Part shown: piece by piece, positions 24,946 through 34,169 of the stretch
Position numbering within the stretch: the first letter of the stretch is position 1
Layout of the letters: every line of letters begins with the position of its first letter
Origin: Wenzhouxiangella sp.
Lineage (GTDB): Bacteria; Pseudomonadota; Gammaproteobacteria; Xanthomonadales; Wenzhouxiangellaceae
Assembly: GCA_007135935.1 (NCBI GenBank)
Contig: SLIA01000023.1
Location: 1 to 47,105, forward strand
Direction of reading: 5' to 3'
Length of the DNA: 47,105 nt
Notes under the pieces: generated by a model
The model's database searches: none
The model's input: only the letters and a program-made list of their open reading frames with translations
What the model was told of the DNA's origin: nothing
Position numbers and translations under genes: made by a program

Positions 24946-27501
24946 ATGAGATCAACCAGATTGTTTGCAGCCTTTCTGCTGCTTGCCGTTCCGTTCGGCC
25001 TGAGTGCCATGCCGGGCCTGCCGGCTGACGGTGAATTCGACGAATCCATTCCTGCCCCGGCCGAAGTGCTGGGATTCGAGCCGGGCGAGTGGCACCCCCG
25101 CTACGACCAGATGGTTTCCTACCTTGAGGCCGTGGCCGAAGCATCGGATCGCGTGAAGATCGAGCGCATTGGCACCACCCATGGCCAGCGCCCGTTGCTG
25201 TTTCTGACCTTTGCCAGCCCCGAGCGGCTCGAAGATATTGACGAGATCCGGGCCGAGCGACGCGACCGATCGGAGTCCGGCGAAGGCCCGCCGGTGGCGT
25301 GGCTGGGCTACTCGGTGCACGGCAACGAGGCCTCCGGCGCTTCCGCCGCGCTGGTGACCGCCTGGTACCTGGCCGCCTCGCTCGACGAGGACGTGCTGGC
25401 CTGGCTCGACGAGATGGTCATCGTCATGGAGCCCGGCCTCAATCCCGACGGTATCGATCGCTTCGCCCACTGGGTGAACATGCACAAGGGGCGTAACCCT
25501 TCAGCCGATCCGGCCGATCGCGAGCACAACGAGGCCTGGCCCAATGGTCGGACCAACTATTACTGGTTCGATCTCAATCGCGACTGGCTGCCCCTGGTGC
25601 ACCCGGAATCGCGCTCGCGCAAGGTGGAGTACCACACCTGGCGCCCGCACGTGCTCACCGATCATCACGAAATGGGCCCCAACACCACCTACTTCTTCCA
25701 GCCCGGCGTGCCCGAGCGCAACAACCCGCTCACCCCGGAGCGCAACTACGAGTTGACCCGGAGCATTGCCGAATTCCATGGCGATTTTCTCGACCGTGCC
25801 GGCGAGCCGCACTTTACCCGCGAGTTGTTCGATGACTATTACGTCGGCAAGGGCTCGACCTACCCGGACCTGACCGGCGGTATCGGTATTCTGTTCGAAC
25901 AGGGTTCGGCGCGTGGCCATGTGCAGGACACTGTTTACGGCGAGCGCACCTTTGCCAGTGCGGTGGCCAACCAGGTCACCACCAGCCTGTCGACGCTGGC
26001 GGCCACCCACGCGCTGGCCGACGAGCTGATCGACTTCCAGCGCGAGTTCTTCGACGATGCCCGCGAGGCGGCCCGGCGCGATCGCAACGCCGGCTGGGTG
26101 CTGGGCGACGATGGTGACCCGGCCCGGGCGGCGGCCCTTCTCGATCTGCTGCTGGGGCATGACATTGCCATTCATCCCGCCACCGAGTCGGTCGAGGTCG
26201 ACGGTCGCGGCCATGAAGCCGGTGCGGCCTGGGTGATCCCGGCCGACCAACCGCATTACACCCTGCTCAAATCCATTCTCGATCCGGTCACCGAGCTGCC
26301 GATGGAGACCTTCTATGATGTATCGGCCTGGCCGCTGGGCATGTCGCACGATCTGCCGCTGGAGCCGGTGCGCCGCCTGCCTGCTCACGGTGAGCGCCTC
26401 AGCGAGGCGCCGACGCTCGAGCATGACGCACCGCCCACCGATGCCCTGGCCTGGGTCGTGCCGTGGGATCAGTACCGTTCCGCGGCCCTGCTGGGAGCGC
26501 TGCTCGCCGACGGCTACCGCGTGCAGGCGGCCACCGAACCGTTGACCGTGCCGACCGCCGGTGGTGACCGCGAAATGCTTCGCGGCAGCCTGATCGTGCA
26601 TGCCGGCCTGCAGCCGGATGCCCTGGACCCGGCCGGTCCGCGTCTGGCCGAATTGTCACAGCACTACGGCGTGGAGGTGCTCGCTGCCGAGCGCGGCCTG
26701 AGCCGGTCCGGCATCGACCTGGGGTCTCCTTCGGCACCGGTGCTCGATTCGGTCAACGTCGCCATGCTCACCGGCGACGGCATCCGGGCCAATCATGCCG
26801 GATACATCTGGCACTGGTTCGATATCGAGCTCGATCAGCCGCTCGCCATGCTCGATTGGACGCGCCTGTTTCGTGCCGAGCTCAGCGAGTACTCCCACCT
26901 GATCCTGCCTGACGGCAATTACGAATCCCTGCCCGATTGGGCGCGCGAGCGTATCGAAGCCTTCGTCACCGACGGTGGCGTCCTGCTGGCACTGCGGGGC
27001 GCCTCGACCTGGGCCGAAGAGCTGGAACTCGACTGGCAACTGGTCGATTCCAGCAACGAAAACGACAACGAAGAGGCTGATGCGCCCGAACGCCGGGCCT
27101 ATGGTGACTTCCGCGAGGACTTTGCCCGCGAGTTGATCGGCGGCAGCGCGCTGCGGGTCAGTCTCGATACCACCCATCCGGTGGGGTTTGGTTACGAGCG
27201 TGACGAACTGGCGGTCTTTCGCCGTGGCCGCCATGCGATGCGCGCCGTGGACAATCCCTATGCCCAGCCGGCCATCTATGCCGAATCGCCCCTGGCCGCC
27301 GGCTACCTGTCCGAATCCAATCGCGATCGCCTGGCCGGGGCGCCGGCCATCAGCACCAGTCGCCACGGCCAGGGCACCGTCATTCGCATGTCCGACGATG
27401 CCGTGTTCCGTGGCTACTGGCGCGGCAGCGAGCGCCTGCTGGCCAATGCCGTGTTCTTCGGTCAGTTGATCGGCACCACGGAGTTGCCGGGCGGGCAGTG
27501 A
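24946..27501 (+). CDS. Exported M14-family metallocarboxypeptidase
   Basis: An 851-aa secreted zinc peptidase. Signal peptide 1-21, M14 domain to about 370, then a long C-terminal part that includes a glutamine-amidotransferase-like alpha/beta region (about 580-780) common in large bacterial M14 proteins. Zinc ligands His125 and Glu128 lie in SVHGNEASG and the third His in LTDHHEMG (His240 or His241); the catalytic Glu is in LFEQGSARG (Glu318). It should trim amino acids from peptide C-termini outside the cytoplasm. With the S9 peptidase at 29960-32467 it suggests a protein-degrading lifestyle. The start has only a weak Shine-Dalgarno (AAGAG). Confidence 0.87.
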   Translation: MRSTRLFAAFLLLAVPFGLSAMPGLPADGEFDESIPAPAEVLGFEPGEWHPRYDQMVSYLEAVAEASDRVKIERIGTTHGQRPLLFLTFASPERLEDIDEIRAERRDRSESGEGPPVAWLGYSVHGNEASGASAALVTAWYLAASLDEDVLAWLDEMVIVMEPGLNPDGIDRFAHWVNMHKGRNPSADPADREHNEAWPNGRTNYYWFDLNRDWLPLVHPESRSRKVEYHTWRPHVLTDHHEMGPNTTYFFQPGVPERNNPLTPERNYELTRSIAEFHGDFLDRAGEPHFTRELFDDYYVGKGSTYPDLTGGIGILFEQGSARGHVQDTVYGERTFASAVANQVTTSLSTLAATHALADELIDFQREFFDDAREAARRDRNAGWVLGDDGDPARAAALLDLLLGHDIAIHPATESVEVDGRGHEAGAAWVIPADQPHYTLLKSILDPVTELPMETFYDVSAWPLGMSHDLPLEPVRRLPAHGERLSEAPTLEHDAPPTDALAWVVPWDQYRSAALLGALLADGYRVQAATEPLTVPTAGGDREMLRGSLIVHAGLQPDALDPAGPRLAELSQHYGVEVLAAERGLSRSGIDLGSPSAPVLDSVNVAMLTGDGIRANHAGYIWHWFDIELDQPLAMLDWTRLFRAELSEYSHLILPDGNYESLPDWARERIEAFVTDGGVLLALRGASTWAEELELDWQLVDSSNENDNEEADAPERRAYGDFREDFARELIGGSALRVSLDTTHPVGFGYERDELAVFRRGRHAMRAVDNPYAQPAIYAESPLAAGYLSESNRDRLAGAPAISTSRHGQGTVIRMSDDAVFRGYWRGSERLLANAVFFGQLIGTTELPGGQ

Positions 27502-27559
27502 GAAAACGAGCTGCTGTGTTGCCCGGTTGCACCGGCAGCCGGGCGGCGGGCAGGATCGG

Positions 27560-28324
27560 TCAGCCGGCGTTCTGGTTGACCGAATCGAGCTCTTCGAGCT
27601 GGCGGGCGGCTTCCTGCAGGGCAGGGCGGTCGAGTACCCGCACCTGCTTGCCGCGCACTTCGATGATGGCGTCGCGCTGCAGGCCCGAGAGCGTGCGCGA
27701 GACGGTCTCGATGGTCAGCCCGAGATAATTGGCGATATCGCGCCGGTCCATGGTCAGCCGGAATCGGTCGGGATCCTGGTTGCGGCGGGCCAGGCGGCGC
27801 GACAGGCTGAGCAGAAACAGCGACACCCGGGTGCGGGCGTCCAGGCGCCCGACCACCAGCAGCAACTCGCGCGTCTCGGTCATTTCTTCCGACAGCATTC
27901 TGAGCATGACCTGGTTGAGCTTTGGGCTCTCGGCCAGCATGCGTTCGAAGTCGCGATAGGGAATCTCGCAGTAGCGGCTGTCTTCCAGAGCGACAGCGAA
28001 GCCGGGGTGCCGCTCGCTCGACAAGGCATCGAGTCCGATGACCTCGCCGGGCAGGTAGAAACCGGAGACGATCTCGTCGCCATCGTGAGAAATGCTGTAG
28101 GCCTTGACCGAACCGGTTCTCAGCACGGTCACGCTCTTGAGATTCTGGCCGCCATGGAAGAGGTGGTCGTTACGTTCGGCGGGTTGGCGGCGCTTGAGTA
28201 CCTTGTCGAGTCGCCCGCGCTCTTCGTCCGAAATCTCCTGCGCAAAGCACAGGCTGAACAGCGCGCAATCCTCGCAGGAAACCTCGTTGCGGTCGAGGTC
28301 GGTTACCTTGTTCCTGTCGCTCAT
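27560..28324 (-). CDS. fnr: FNR-type oxygen-sensing regulator
   Basis: A 254-aa CRP/FNR-family activator. The four [4Fe-4S] ligands are present: Cys17, Cys20 and Cys26 in CEDCALFSLC, plus Cys119 in DSRYCEIPY. A cyclic-nucleotide-like beta-roll and long dimer helix follow, then the helix-turn-helix RDIANYLGLTIETVSRTL with the E-x2-SR recognition residues that read TTGAT half-sites. So it should be active without oxygen and bind boxes such as those at 29847 and 39461. The ATG has a GGAGG Shine-Dalgarno. It follows hemN on the same strand by 61 bp, so the FNR box there may allow autoregulation. Confidence 0.95.
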   Translation of the reverse strand: MSDRNKVTDLDRNEVSCEDCALFSLCFAQEISDEERGRLDKVLKRRQPAERNDHLFHGGQNLKSVTVLRTGSVKAYSISHDGDEIVSGFYLPGEVIGLDALSSERHPGFAVALEDSRYCEIPYRDFERMLAESPKLNQVMLRMLSEEMTETRELLLVVGRLDARTRVSLFLLSLSRRLARRNQDPDRFRLTMDRRDIANYLGLTIETVSRTLSGLQRDAIIEVRGKQVRVLDRPALQEAARQLEELDSVNQNAG

Positions 28325-28350
28325 GGCGCCTCCGGAATCACAGTCTCCGC

Positions 28351-28356
28351 ATTGTA
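28351..28356 (-). promoter_or_regulatory. Possible -10 element for fnr
   Basis: TACAAT on the minus strand, five of six matches to the -10 consensus, about 30 bp before the fnr start codon. No recognisable -35 at the right distance. If real, fnr has its own promoter besides read-through from hemN. Confidence 0.35.
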
Positions 28357-28385
28357 TCAGCTTGGACCGTGGTGCCGGAGGGATC

Positions 28386-29780
28386 TCAGACGATGCGCGA
28401 GAATCTGCCCTGGGTCTGGCCGTTGGGTGTCAGGTAGACGTCGAAAGTCTTGGCAATGGCACGCAGGAACAGAAGGCCGCTGCTGGTCACCGCAAAGCCC
28501 TTGTCGGTCCATTCGATCAGGCCGTCTTTGACCAGCGGCTCCAGGCGCTCGAGTTCATCGGCAAAGTAGCGCCGGAAGGTGAGCTGGTAGTCGCGTTCGA
28601 TTGCGTGGAAATCCAGTTCGCCGTCGCACATGATGCGTTCTATCACATCGGCGCGCAGCCGGTCATCGGTGGTGCGGGCCAGCCCCCTGGCCACCGGCAG
28701 CTTGCCCTCGGTCAGCGACACCGCCCAGTCCTGCAGCTTGCGGTGATTCTGCGAGAAGCTGTCGCCCACCTGGCTGATGGCACTGGGGCCGAAGCTGACC
28801 AGATCCAGTCCGCCATGGGTGGAATAGCCCTGGAAGTTTCTCACCATGGTGCCGTTTCGTTTTGCCTTGACCAGTGAATCGTTCGGCTTGGCGAAATGGT
28901 CCAGGCCGATGAATTCGTAGCCGGCGTCCATCAGGCGCGTGAGCGTATTGCGGAAAATGGCCAGCTTGGTCGATGGCGTGGGCAGCAGGGAGTCGTCGAG
29001 CTGGCGCTGGGCCTTGAAAATGTGTGGCAGATGGGCGTAGTTGAACAGCGAGATGCGGTCGGGTTGCATGCTGATGACCCGTTCAATGGTCTTCAGGAAG
29101 CCGGCGGTCGTCTGCATGGGCAGGCCATAGATCAGATCGACACTGATCGAGTCGAAGCCAACACCGCGTGCCGCGCCCAGGACCGACCCGACCTGGGCGG
29201 TGTCGTGCACCCGGTTGATCGCCTTCTGTACTGCCGGGTCGAGGTCCTGGATGCCGACCGATATGCGATTGAACCCCATCTCCTTGAGCTCGCGTATGCC
29301 GGGCGGATCGATCGTGCGCGGATCGACTTCCAGGCCCAGCTCGGCATCGGCAGCAAAGGGAAAGTGGGTTTTCAGCAGGGCCATCAGCTGACGAATCTGT
29401 TCGGTGCCCAGAAAGGTCGGCGTGCCGCCACCCAGGTGCAGCTGCCGTACCGGGCGGTCGTCGTCAAACAGCGGCGCGGTCAGCTGCAGTTCCTTCTCCA
29501 GGCTGACCAGGAACTCCTGCCCGGCTGTCTGCGAGCGGGTGATGATCCGGTTACAGGCACAGTAGAAACACGGGCTGCTGCAAAACGGCACATGCACGTA
29601 CAGCGACAGGTCCGGCGGAATGGGGAGCTTGTTGCTCTCCACGATGGCGCTTCGGTAATCGGTTGCGGAGAAATCCTCGCTGAACTGAACGGCCGTCGGG
29701 TAGGACGTGTAGCGGGGGCCTTCGCCACCGTAACGGGCGATCAGTTCGCTGTCGAAATTGGGGCGCATGAGTTGTGACAT
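28386..29780 (-). CDS. hemN: Oxygen-independent coproporphyrinogen III dehydrogenase
   Basis: Radical-SAM enzyme that decarboxylates coproporphyrinogen III in heme synthesis without oxygen. The cluster motif is FCSSPCFYC (Cys67, Cys71, Cys74), followed by LHLGGGTPTFL and the family signatures RISVGIQDLDPAVQKAINR and FIGLDHFAKPNDSL. Length is 464 aa from the ATG at 29780 (E. coli 457); the preceding TTG at 29795 would add five residues. No clear Shine-Dalgarno is seen. The N-terminal GPRYTSYPTA is typical of HemN rather than HemW. A perfect FNR box lies about 70 bp upstream, matching the need for this enzyme without oxygen. Confidence 0.96.
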   Translation of the reverse strand: MSQLMRPNFDSELIARYGGEGPRYTSYPTAVQFSEDFSATDYRSAIVESNKLPIPPDLSLYVHVPFCSSPCFYCACNRIITRSQTAGQEFLVSLEKELQLTAPLFDDDRPVRQLHLGGGTPTFLGTEQIRQLMALLKTHFPFAADAELGLEVDPRTIDPPGIRELKEMGFNRISVGIQDLDPAVQKAINRVHDTAQVGSVLGAARGVGFDSISVDLIYGLPMQTTAGFLKTIERVISMQPDRISLFNYAHLPHIFKAQRQLDDSLLPTPSTKLAIFRNTLTRLMDAGYEFIGLDHFAKPNDSLVKAKRNGTMVRNFQGYSTHGGLDLVSFGPSAISQVGDSFSQNHRKLQDWAVSLTEGKLPVARGLARTTDDRLRADVIERIMCDGELDFHAIERDYQLTFRRYFADELERLEPLVKDGLIEWTDKGFAVTSSGLLFLRAIAKTFDVYLTPNGQTQGRFSRIV

Positions 29781-29846
29781 GGAAAAATACCGCAAGCAAA
29801 TCCGTGATCAGTGGGGCAAGCGTATTCCCTTTTGCCCGGGCATGAA

Positions 29847-29860
29847 TTGATCATGATCAA
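29847..29860 (-). promoter_or_regulatory. Perfect FNR box upstream of hemN
   Basis: TTGATCATGATCAA is identical to the FNR consensus TTGAT-N4-ATCAA. Its centre (29853.5) lies about 74 bp before the hemN start. AATACG at 29821-29826 on the minus strand sits where a class II -10 element should be, giving a start near 29814. As a palindrome it could also act on the S9 peptidase gene starting at 29960 on the other strand. Confidence 0.92.
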
Positions 29861-29959
29861 ACAGGTAGAACAAGTGAATTTCTGTTTTCGCTCACTTGCG
29901 CTGCATCTGTTAAATTGCTCGGCTGGACAGTCTGTACCCATTTGACAACGGAGCCGACC

Positions 29960-32467
29960 GTGAGCCGATTCAATCTGCGTCTACCGATCCCCTTCATCCT
30001 GCTGCTGGCCTTGAGTCCACTGCTGTTGGCCGAGGATGCCGCCGAACCGATCCAGATCGACGAGCTGCTGGCGCTGGGTCCGCTGCCAATTGCCACCGAT
30101 GTTGCCGGCCGGTCGGCCAAGCGCGATGAGATGGCCCGGGCCCTGGTCATGCAGCAGATGATCGGTGACATGCCGCGAGCAGGCGCACAGCGCGAGATGT
30201 TCGGCCAGGCGCTCGAATGGGAATTGGCCAGCCCCGCCGACCTTCCCGAGGTCGACGAAATCCGGCTGTGGGCGATTCATGTCGATACCGAACGCTTTGT
30301 TCGCGGGCACCTGCGCATCGACAACGTCGAGCGTCCCCGGCTGTATCTGGCCGGCCGCGAGGTCAGCGCCGGCGATGACGGCTTCGAGCTGGAGCTGAGA
30401 AACGGCACCCACACGCTGATGATTTCCAATCACGGCCGCGACGGCGACGACGCGCCGTTGTTGAATTGGCAGGGGCGCGAGGTGCACGATACCGCGCGCT
30501 TCCATGTCGAGCCGGTGCGACGCGTTTCACCCGAACGTCTGACCAATGCCGAGACGGTGAGCAGCAAGGCGATTTCACCCGACGGTCGTTACCTGGCGCT
30601 GGCCTTCGACAGCCGCAATGACCTGGCCGACATCGACATCCAGCGCCTGGAAGTCCGCGACCTGTCGACCGGTCGCATCGAGCGCCAGTGGACCACCAAC
30701 CGGCCGCGCGCACTGGCCTGGAGTCCGGACGGCGCCTGGCTGGCCGTGCACGAGGGCAACAACCTGTGGTTGCACGCCGCCGACACCGGCCAGGCCCGCC
30801 TGCTGCTGGCCAATCACGAGCATGTGGGCGGCTGGCGCTGGCATCCCGATTCCGGCTCCATCGTGTTCGCATGGAACGCACCCTACGAGGACGGCAACAG
30901 CAAGGCGCGCCGCATCCGTTCGCTGGAAGATCGCTGGGCAGGCTTTCGCGACAACAGCCAGATCTACCAGGTCGATCTGGCCAGTGGCCTGATCCGGCCG
31001 CTCACCGCCGGCGATACATCGGTCAGCCTGCACGATATTCATCCCGACGGCGAGCGGCTGCTGGCATCGGAACGCATCATCGACTACGCCGAGCCGCCGC
31101 ACAGCCTGTTCAGGCTGTTCGAGGTCGATCTTGCAGACCTGGAACGACGCGAGATCGGCCAGTACCGCCTGTTCAACGGCGCGCTGTTTGCCGAGGAGGG
31201 CTACTGGCTGCTGGCCGGTCCCGGCCTGCCCCAGGGCGACGGCGCCACCACGGGCGACGATCTCACCCCCAACGAGTACGACACCCAGCTTTACCGATTG
31301 AGCAGCGACGGCGAGAGCGCGAGAAGTGTCAGTCGCGATTTCGACCCGGCCTTCTCGGGCCTGCATCGCCTGCCCGACGGCGACCTGCTGCTGCCGGCGG
31401 TGGCCGGCGAGCGGGCCATCCTGGTGCGCTACGAGACCGGTCGCGACCGCTTCGTCGAGATCGATACCGGCGTGGAAGTGATGGAATCGTTCGTCGCCTC
31501 CGAACAGCGACGCCCGGTGGTGGTAGTGCGCGGCACCGATGCCGACCGCCCGCAGCGCGTGCACACCGTCGATTTGCGGCGCAATCGTCACAGCGTGCTG
31601 CTCGACAGTGTCGAAAGCGAGTATGCCGATGTCAACTTCGGCCCGGTGGAACCCTGGTCCTTCGTCAATGACAATGGCGACGAGATCGAGGGTCGCTACT
31701 ACCTGCCGCCGGACTTCGACGACGAGAAGGAATACCCGCTGATCGTGTACTACTACGGCGGCACCACGCCGGTCAATCGCCAGCTCACCGGTCGTTACCC
31801 GTTCAACCTGTGGGCCGCGCAGGGTTACGTGGTCTACGTACTGCAGCCGCGCGGCACCATCGGCTACGGCCAGGAGTTCTCGGCCCTGCATGTCAACGCC
31901 TGGGGCAAGTACACCGCCGACGACATCATCGAGGGCACCGAAAAGTTCGTCGAGGCGCATGACTTCATCGACGGCGAGCGCATCGGCAACATCGGTGCCA
32001 GCTACGGCGGCTTCATGACCATGCACCTGGCCACGCTGACCGATCTCTACGCCGCTTCCATTTCCCATGCCGGCATCAGCGCGCTGACATCCTACTGGGG
32101 CGAGGGCTGGTGGGGTTACGGTTATTCGGGTATTGCCAGCCGCGGCTCCTTCCCCTGGAACAATCCCGAACTCTATGTCGGCCAGAGCCCGGTCTATTCG
32201 GCCGACCGGATCACCACGCCGCTGCTGCTGGTGACCGGTGATGCCGATACCAACGTGCCGCCGGGCGAAAGTCACAACATGTATACCGCGCTCAAGTTGC
32301 TCGATCGCGATGTCGAATTGATCGAGTTTCCCGGCGAGGATCACCATATCCTGGACCGCGAGCAGCGTTACGTGTGGTGGGACAGCATGCTGGCCTGGTT
32401 CGATTACTGGCTGAAGGATGAGACGGAGTGGTGGTATCACCTCTACCCAGAAGCGGGGGAGGAGTAA
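29960..32467 (+). CDS. Exported S9-family prolyl oligopeptidase/dipeptidyl peptidase
   Basis: An 835-aa secreted serine peptidase. Signal peptide 1-24 (VSRFNLRLPIPFILLLALSP then LLLA), an extra beta-rich N-terminal domain (to about 180), a beta-propeller (AISPDGRYLALAF, ALAWSPDGAWLAV), then the catalytic alpha/beta hydrolase domain from about 585. Catalytic triad: Ser681 in GASYGGFM, Asp763 in GDADTNVPP, His795 in GEDHHIL. The GTG at 29960 has a GGAG Shine-Dalgarno and starts exactly at the signal peptide; an upstream in-frame start at 29915 was rejected. Substrate preference (Xaa-Pro or other) cannot be read from sequence alone. Confidence 0.9.
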   Translation: MSRFNLRLPIPFILLLALSPLLLAEDAAEPIQIDELLALGPLPIATDVAGRSAKRDEMARALVMQQMIGDMPRAGAQREMFGQALEWELASPADLPEVDEIRLWAIHVDTERFVRGHLRIDNVERPRLYLAGREVSAGDDGFELELRNGTHTLMISNHGRDGDDAPLLNWQGREVHDTARFHVEPVRRVSPERLTNAETVSSKAISPDGRYLALAFDSRNDLADIDIQRLEVRDLSTGRIERQWTTNRPRALAWSPDGAWLAVHEGNNLWLHAADTGQARLLLANHEHVGGWRWHPDSGSIVFAWNAPYEDGNSKARRIRSLEDRWAGFRDNSQIYQVDLASGLIRPLTAGDTSVSLHDIHPDGERLLASERIIDYAEPPHSLFRLFEVDLADLERREIGQYRLFNGALFAEEGYWLLAGPGLPQGDGATTGDDLTPNEYDTQLYRLSSDGESARSVSRDFDPAFSGLHRLPDGDLLLPAVAGERAILVRYETGRDRFVEIDTGVEVMESFVASEQRRPVVVVRGTDADRPQRVHTVDLRRNRHSVLLDSVESEYADVNFGPVEPWSFVNDNGDEIEGRYYLPPDFDDEKEYPLIVYYYGGTTPVNRQLTGRYPFNLWAAQGYVVYVLQPRGTIGYGQEFSALHVNAWGKYTADDIIEGTEKFVEAHDFIDGERIGNIGASYGGFMTMHLATLTDLYAASISHAGISALTSYWGEGWWGYGYSGIASRGSFPWNNPELYVGQSPVYSADRITTPLLLVTGDADTNVPPGESHNMYTALKLLDRDVELIEFPGEDHHILDREQRYVWWDSMLAWFDYWLKDETEWWYHLYPEAGEE

Positions 32468-32472
32468 GGGTT

Positions 32473-32674
32473 GCGGGTGGCGGTGCCTGTGTGGGCCGGC
32501 AGTGTGAACGGCGGGGGAGGCGCTTCGGGTGCCGGGGCGTTTTGGTGCCGTCGAAATGACTCCCTGGGTTCTCTGGGAACGCTGCCGGTGTTGGGCCTGG
32601 ATCAGGCGTCAGGTGACGGTTGGATCAGTGCGAGATTCCGCACCCTGCCGGCCCACACAGGCACCGCCACCCGC
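32473..32674. mobile_element. MITE-like element with 30-bp perfect terminal inverted repeats
   Basis: A 30-bp sequence (32473-32502, GCGGGTGGCGG...GGCCGGCAG) recurs as its exact reverse complement at 32645-32674; the 142 bp between hold no gene that I can support. Size (202 bp) and long perfect ends fit a miniature inverted-repeat transposable element. It lies 5 bp after the S9 peptidase stop. No clean target-site duplication is visible, so a terminator-like or other structured RNA is the alternative. Confidence 0.65.
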
Positions 32675-32827
32675 CCTTGAAAGGTTGGGGAGGAAGGAGC
32701 GGGCAGGGTTCTGATTGTGGTGGGCGGGTCGAAGGGCGACTTGCCGATGCTTCCGGTGGGATATGGCGGGGCATGGCGACAGACTGTTGTGGTAGCTTGA
32801 GAGTAGTGGAATGACACAGGTACCGGC
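32675..32827. other. Non-coding stretch before the MarC gene
   Basis: About 150 bp of G-rich sequence between the inverted-repeat element and the MarC-family start. It should contain the promoter for that gene, but I see no convincing -35/-10 pair and no other structure. The start codon at 32828 has a weak ACAGGT Shine-Dalgarno. Confidence 0.4.
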
Positions 32828-33505
32828 ATGGCTTCCCTGATCGAGTATTTCCTCATCGCCATCATCGGCATGTTCGTGATCGTCAATCCGCTGACCACGG
32901 CGTTCGTGTTTGCCTCGCTGACTTCCGACGACGATGAGGAAGAGCAGGAGGCCACCGCCCGGCGTGCCGTGGTGGCCTCGACTTCCATTCTGTTTGTCTT
33001 TGCCCTGCTTGGTTCGCTGATCTTCCAGTTGTTCGGTATCACGCTGGCGGCATTCCGGATCGCCGGGGGGTTGATCCTGTTTGGGATCGCAATGGGCATG
33101 CTCAAGAAGAGCGAGGCGCCCGATCACTCCGAGGAGGATGCAAAACCTTCGGGAAAGGTGGCCCGCGACATCTCCATCGTGCCGCTGTCCATCCCCTTCA
33201 TCAGCGGCCCCGGCGCGATTGCCACGGCCATGATCCTGACCAGTGAGGCACCCGGCCCGCTTTACCTGGTGGTGACCTTTTTTGCCATCCTGGTGACGAC
33301 GGTATCGTGTTACTTCACCATGACCCGCTCGAAATACGTCATCCGCTGGCTCGGTGAAAGCGGACGCCGAATCCTGACCAAGGTGTTTGGACTGATCCTG
33401 GCCGTGATTGCCGTTCAGTTCATCATCAACGGGGTGATCAATGCCGTGGATGACTACCTGGCAGCCAACCAGCTGATCGCCGGTTTCGAGGCTGATCCGG
33501 ATTGA
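32828..33505 (+). CDS. MarC-family integral membrane protein
   Basis: A 225-aa inner-membrane protein with six predicted membrane segments. MarC/SNARE-associated-type signatures are readable: FLIAIIGMFVIVNPLTTAFV at the N-terminus, FRIAGGLILFGIAMGML near 75-92, and the P-L-S-I-P-F-I-S-G-P-G-A-I block near 120-132. The segment between (KKSEAPDHSEEDAKPSG) is a charged cytoplasmic loop. Function of the family is unresolved; an early link to multiple antibiotic resistance was not upheld. It converges with the tag gene, with a 51-bp gap and no terminator that I recognise. Confidence 0.9.
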   Translation: MASLIEYFLIAIIGMFVIVNPLTTAFVFASLTSDDDEEEQEATARRAVVASTSILFVFALLGSLIFQLFGITLAAFRIAGGLILFGIAMGMLKKSEAPDHSEEDAKPSGKVARDISIVPLSIPFISGPGAIATAMILTSEAPGPLYLVVTFFAILVTTVSCYFTMTRSKYVIRWLGESGRRILTKVFGLILAVIAVQFIINGVINAVDDYLAANQLIAGFEADPD

Positions 33506-33556
33506 GCGATCGGTCCGTACCAGGCAGTCCTATCGGCATGCCTGAACGATGCCCGT

Positions 33557-34126
33557 TCAGCGGCAAAGCTCCTGCCAGCGATAACAGTCGACCAGGTGGT
33601 CATTGACCATGCCGGTGGCCTGCATGTGCGAGTAGACGATGACCGGCCCGACGAAGCGAAAGCCGCGCTGCTTGAGGTCCTTGCTGATGGTGCGTGACAG
33701 GTCGGTTTCGGCCGGCACTTCGGCCATGCTCGTGTAACGATTGATGATCGGTTCGCCGTCGACGAATCCCCAGATGTAGCGATCGAAGCTGCCGAATCGC
33801 TCCTGTACTTCGAGAAAGGCCCGGGCGTTGCCGATGGCGGCCTCGATCTTGAGGCGGTTGCGGATGATGCCGGCATCGTCGAGCAGTCGAGCAATGTCCT
33901 TTCGGCCGAAGCGGGCGACCTGCTCGGGATCGAAGTCGGCGTAAGCGCGGCGAAAGTTTTCGCGCTTTCTCAGGATGGTGATCCATGACAACCCGGCCTG
34001 GGCTCCTTCGAGCAGGATGAACTCGAACAGCTTGCGATCGTCGTGGACCGGTACACCCCATTCCCGGTCGTGGTAGTCGCGGTAGAGCGGGTCGTCGCCG
34101 CACCAGGGACAGCGTGGTCGAGTCAT
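33557..34126 (-). CDS. tag: DNA-3-methyladenine glycosylase I
   Basis: Base-excision repair enzyme that removes 3-methyladenine. 189 aa from the ATG at 34126 (E. coli 187). Family features: RCPWCGDDPLYRDYHDREWG at the N-terminus, with zinc ligand Cys and His; GLSWITILRKRENFR; and the C-terminal GMVNDHLVDCYR with the second His/Cys pair. Two ATGs are possible: 34132 and 34126. The second is preferred because AAAGGAA is then correctly spaced from the start; it lies too close to the first. The gene is divergent from a small lipoprotein gene. Confidence 0.94.
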   Translation of the reverse strand: MTRPRCPWCGDDPLYRDYHDREWGVPVHDDRKLFEFILLEGAQAGLSWITILRKRENFRRAYADFDPEQVARFGRKDIARLLDDAGIIRNRLKIEAAIGNARAFLEVQERFGSFDRYIWGFVDGEPIINRYTSMAEVPAETDLSRTISKDLKQRGFRFVGPVIVYSHMQATGMVNDHLVDCYRWQELCR

Positions 34127-34169
34127 GGTCATTTCCTTTCCGGTCCGGGCAGCAAGGCTTGATTCACGG

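Noticed and set aside
27521-27544. GCCCGG/CCGGGC hairpin between the converging M14 and fnr genes
   Set aside because: Only a 6-bp stem with a 12-base loop and no U-tract; too weak to call a terminator.
29915-29959. Longer N-terminus for the S9 peptidase from an upstream start
   Set aside because: It would place 15 polar residues ahead of a good signal peptide and lacks a ribosome site; the GTG at 29960 has GGAG.
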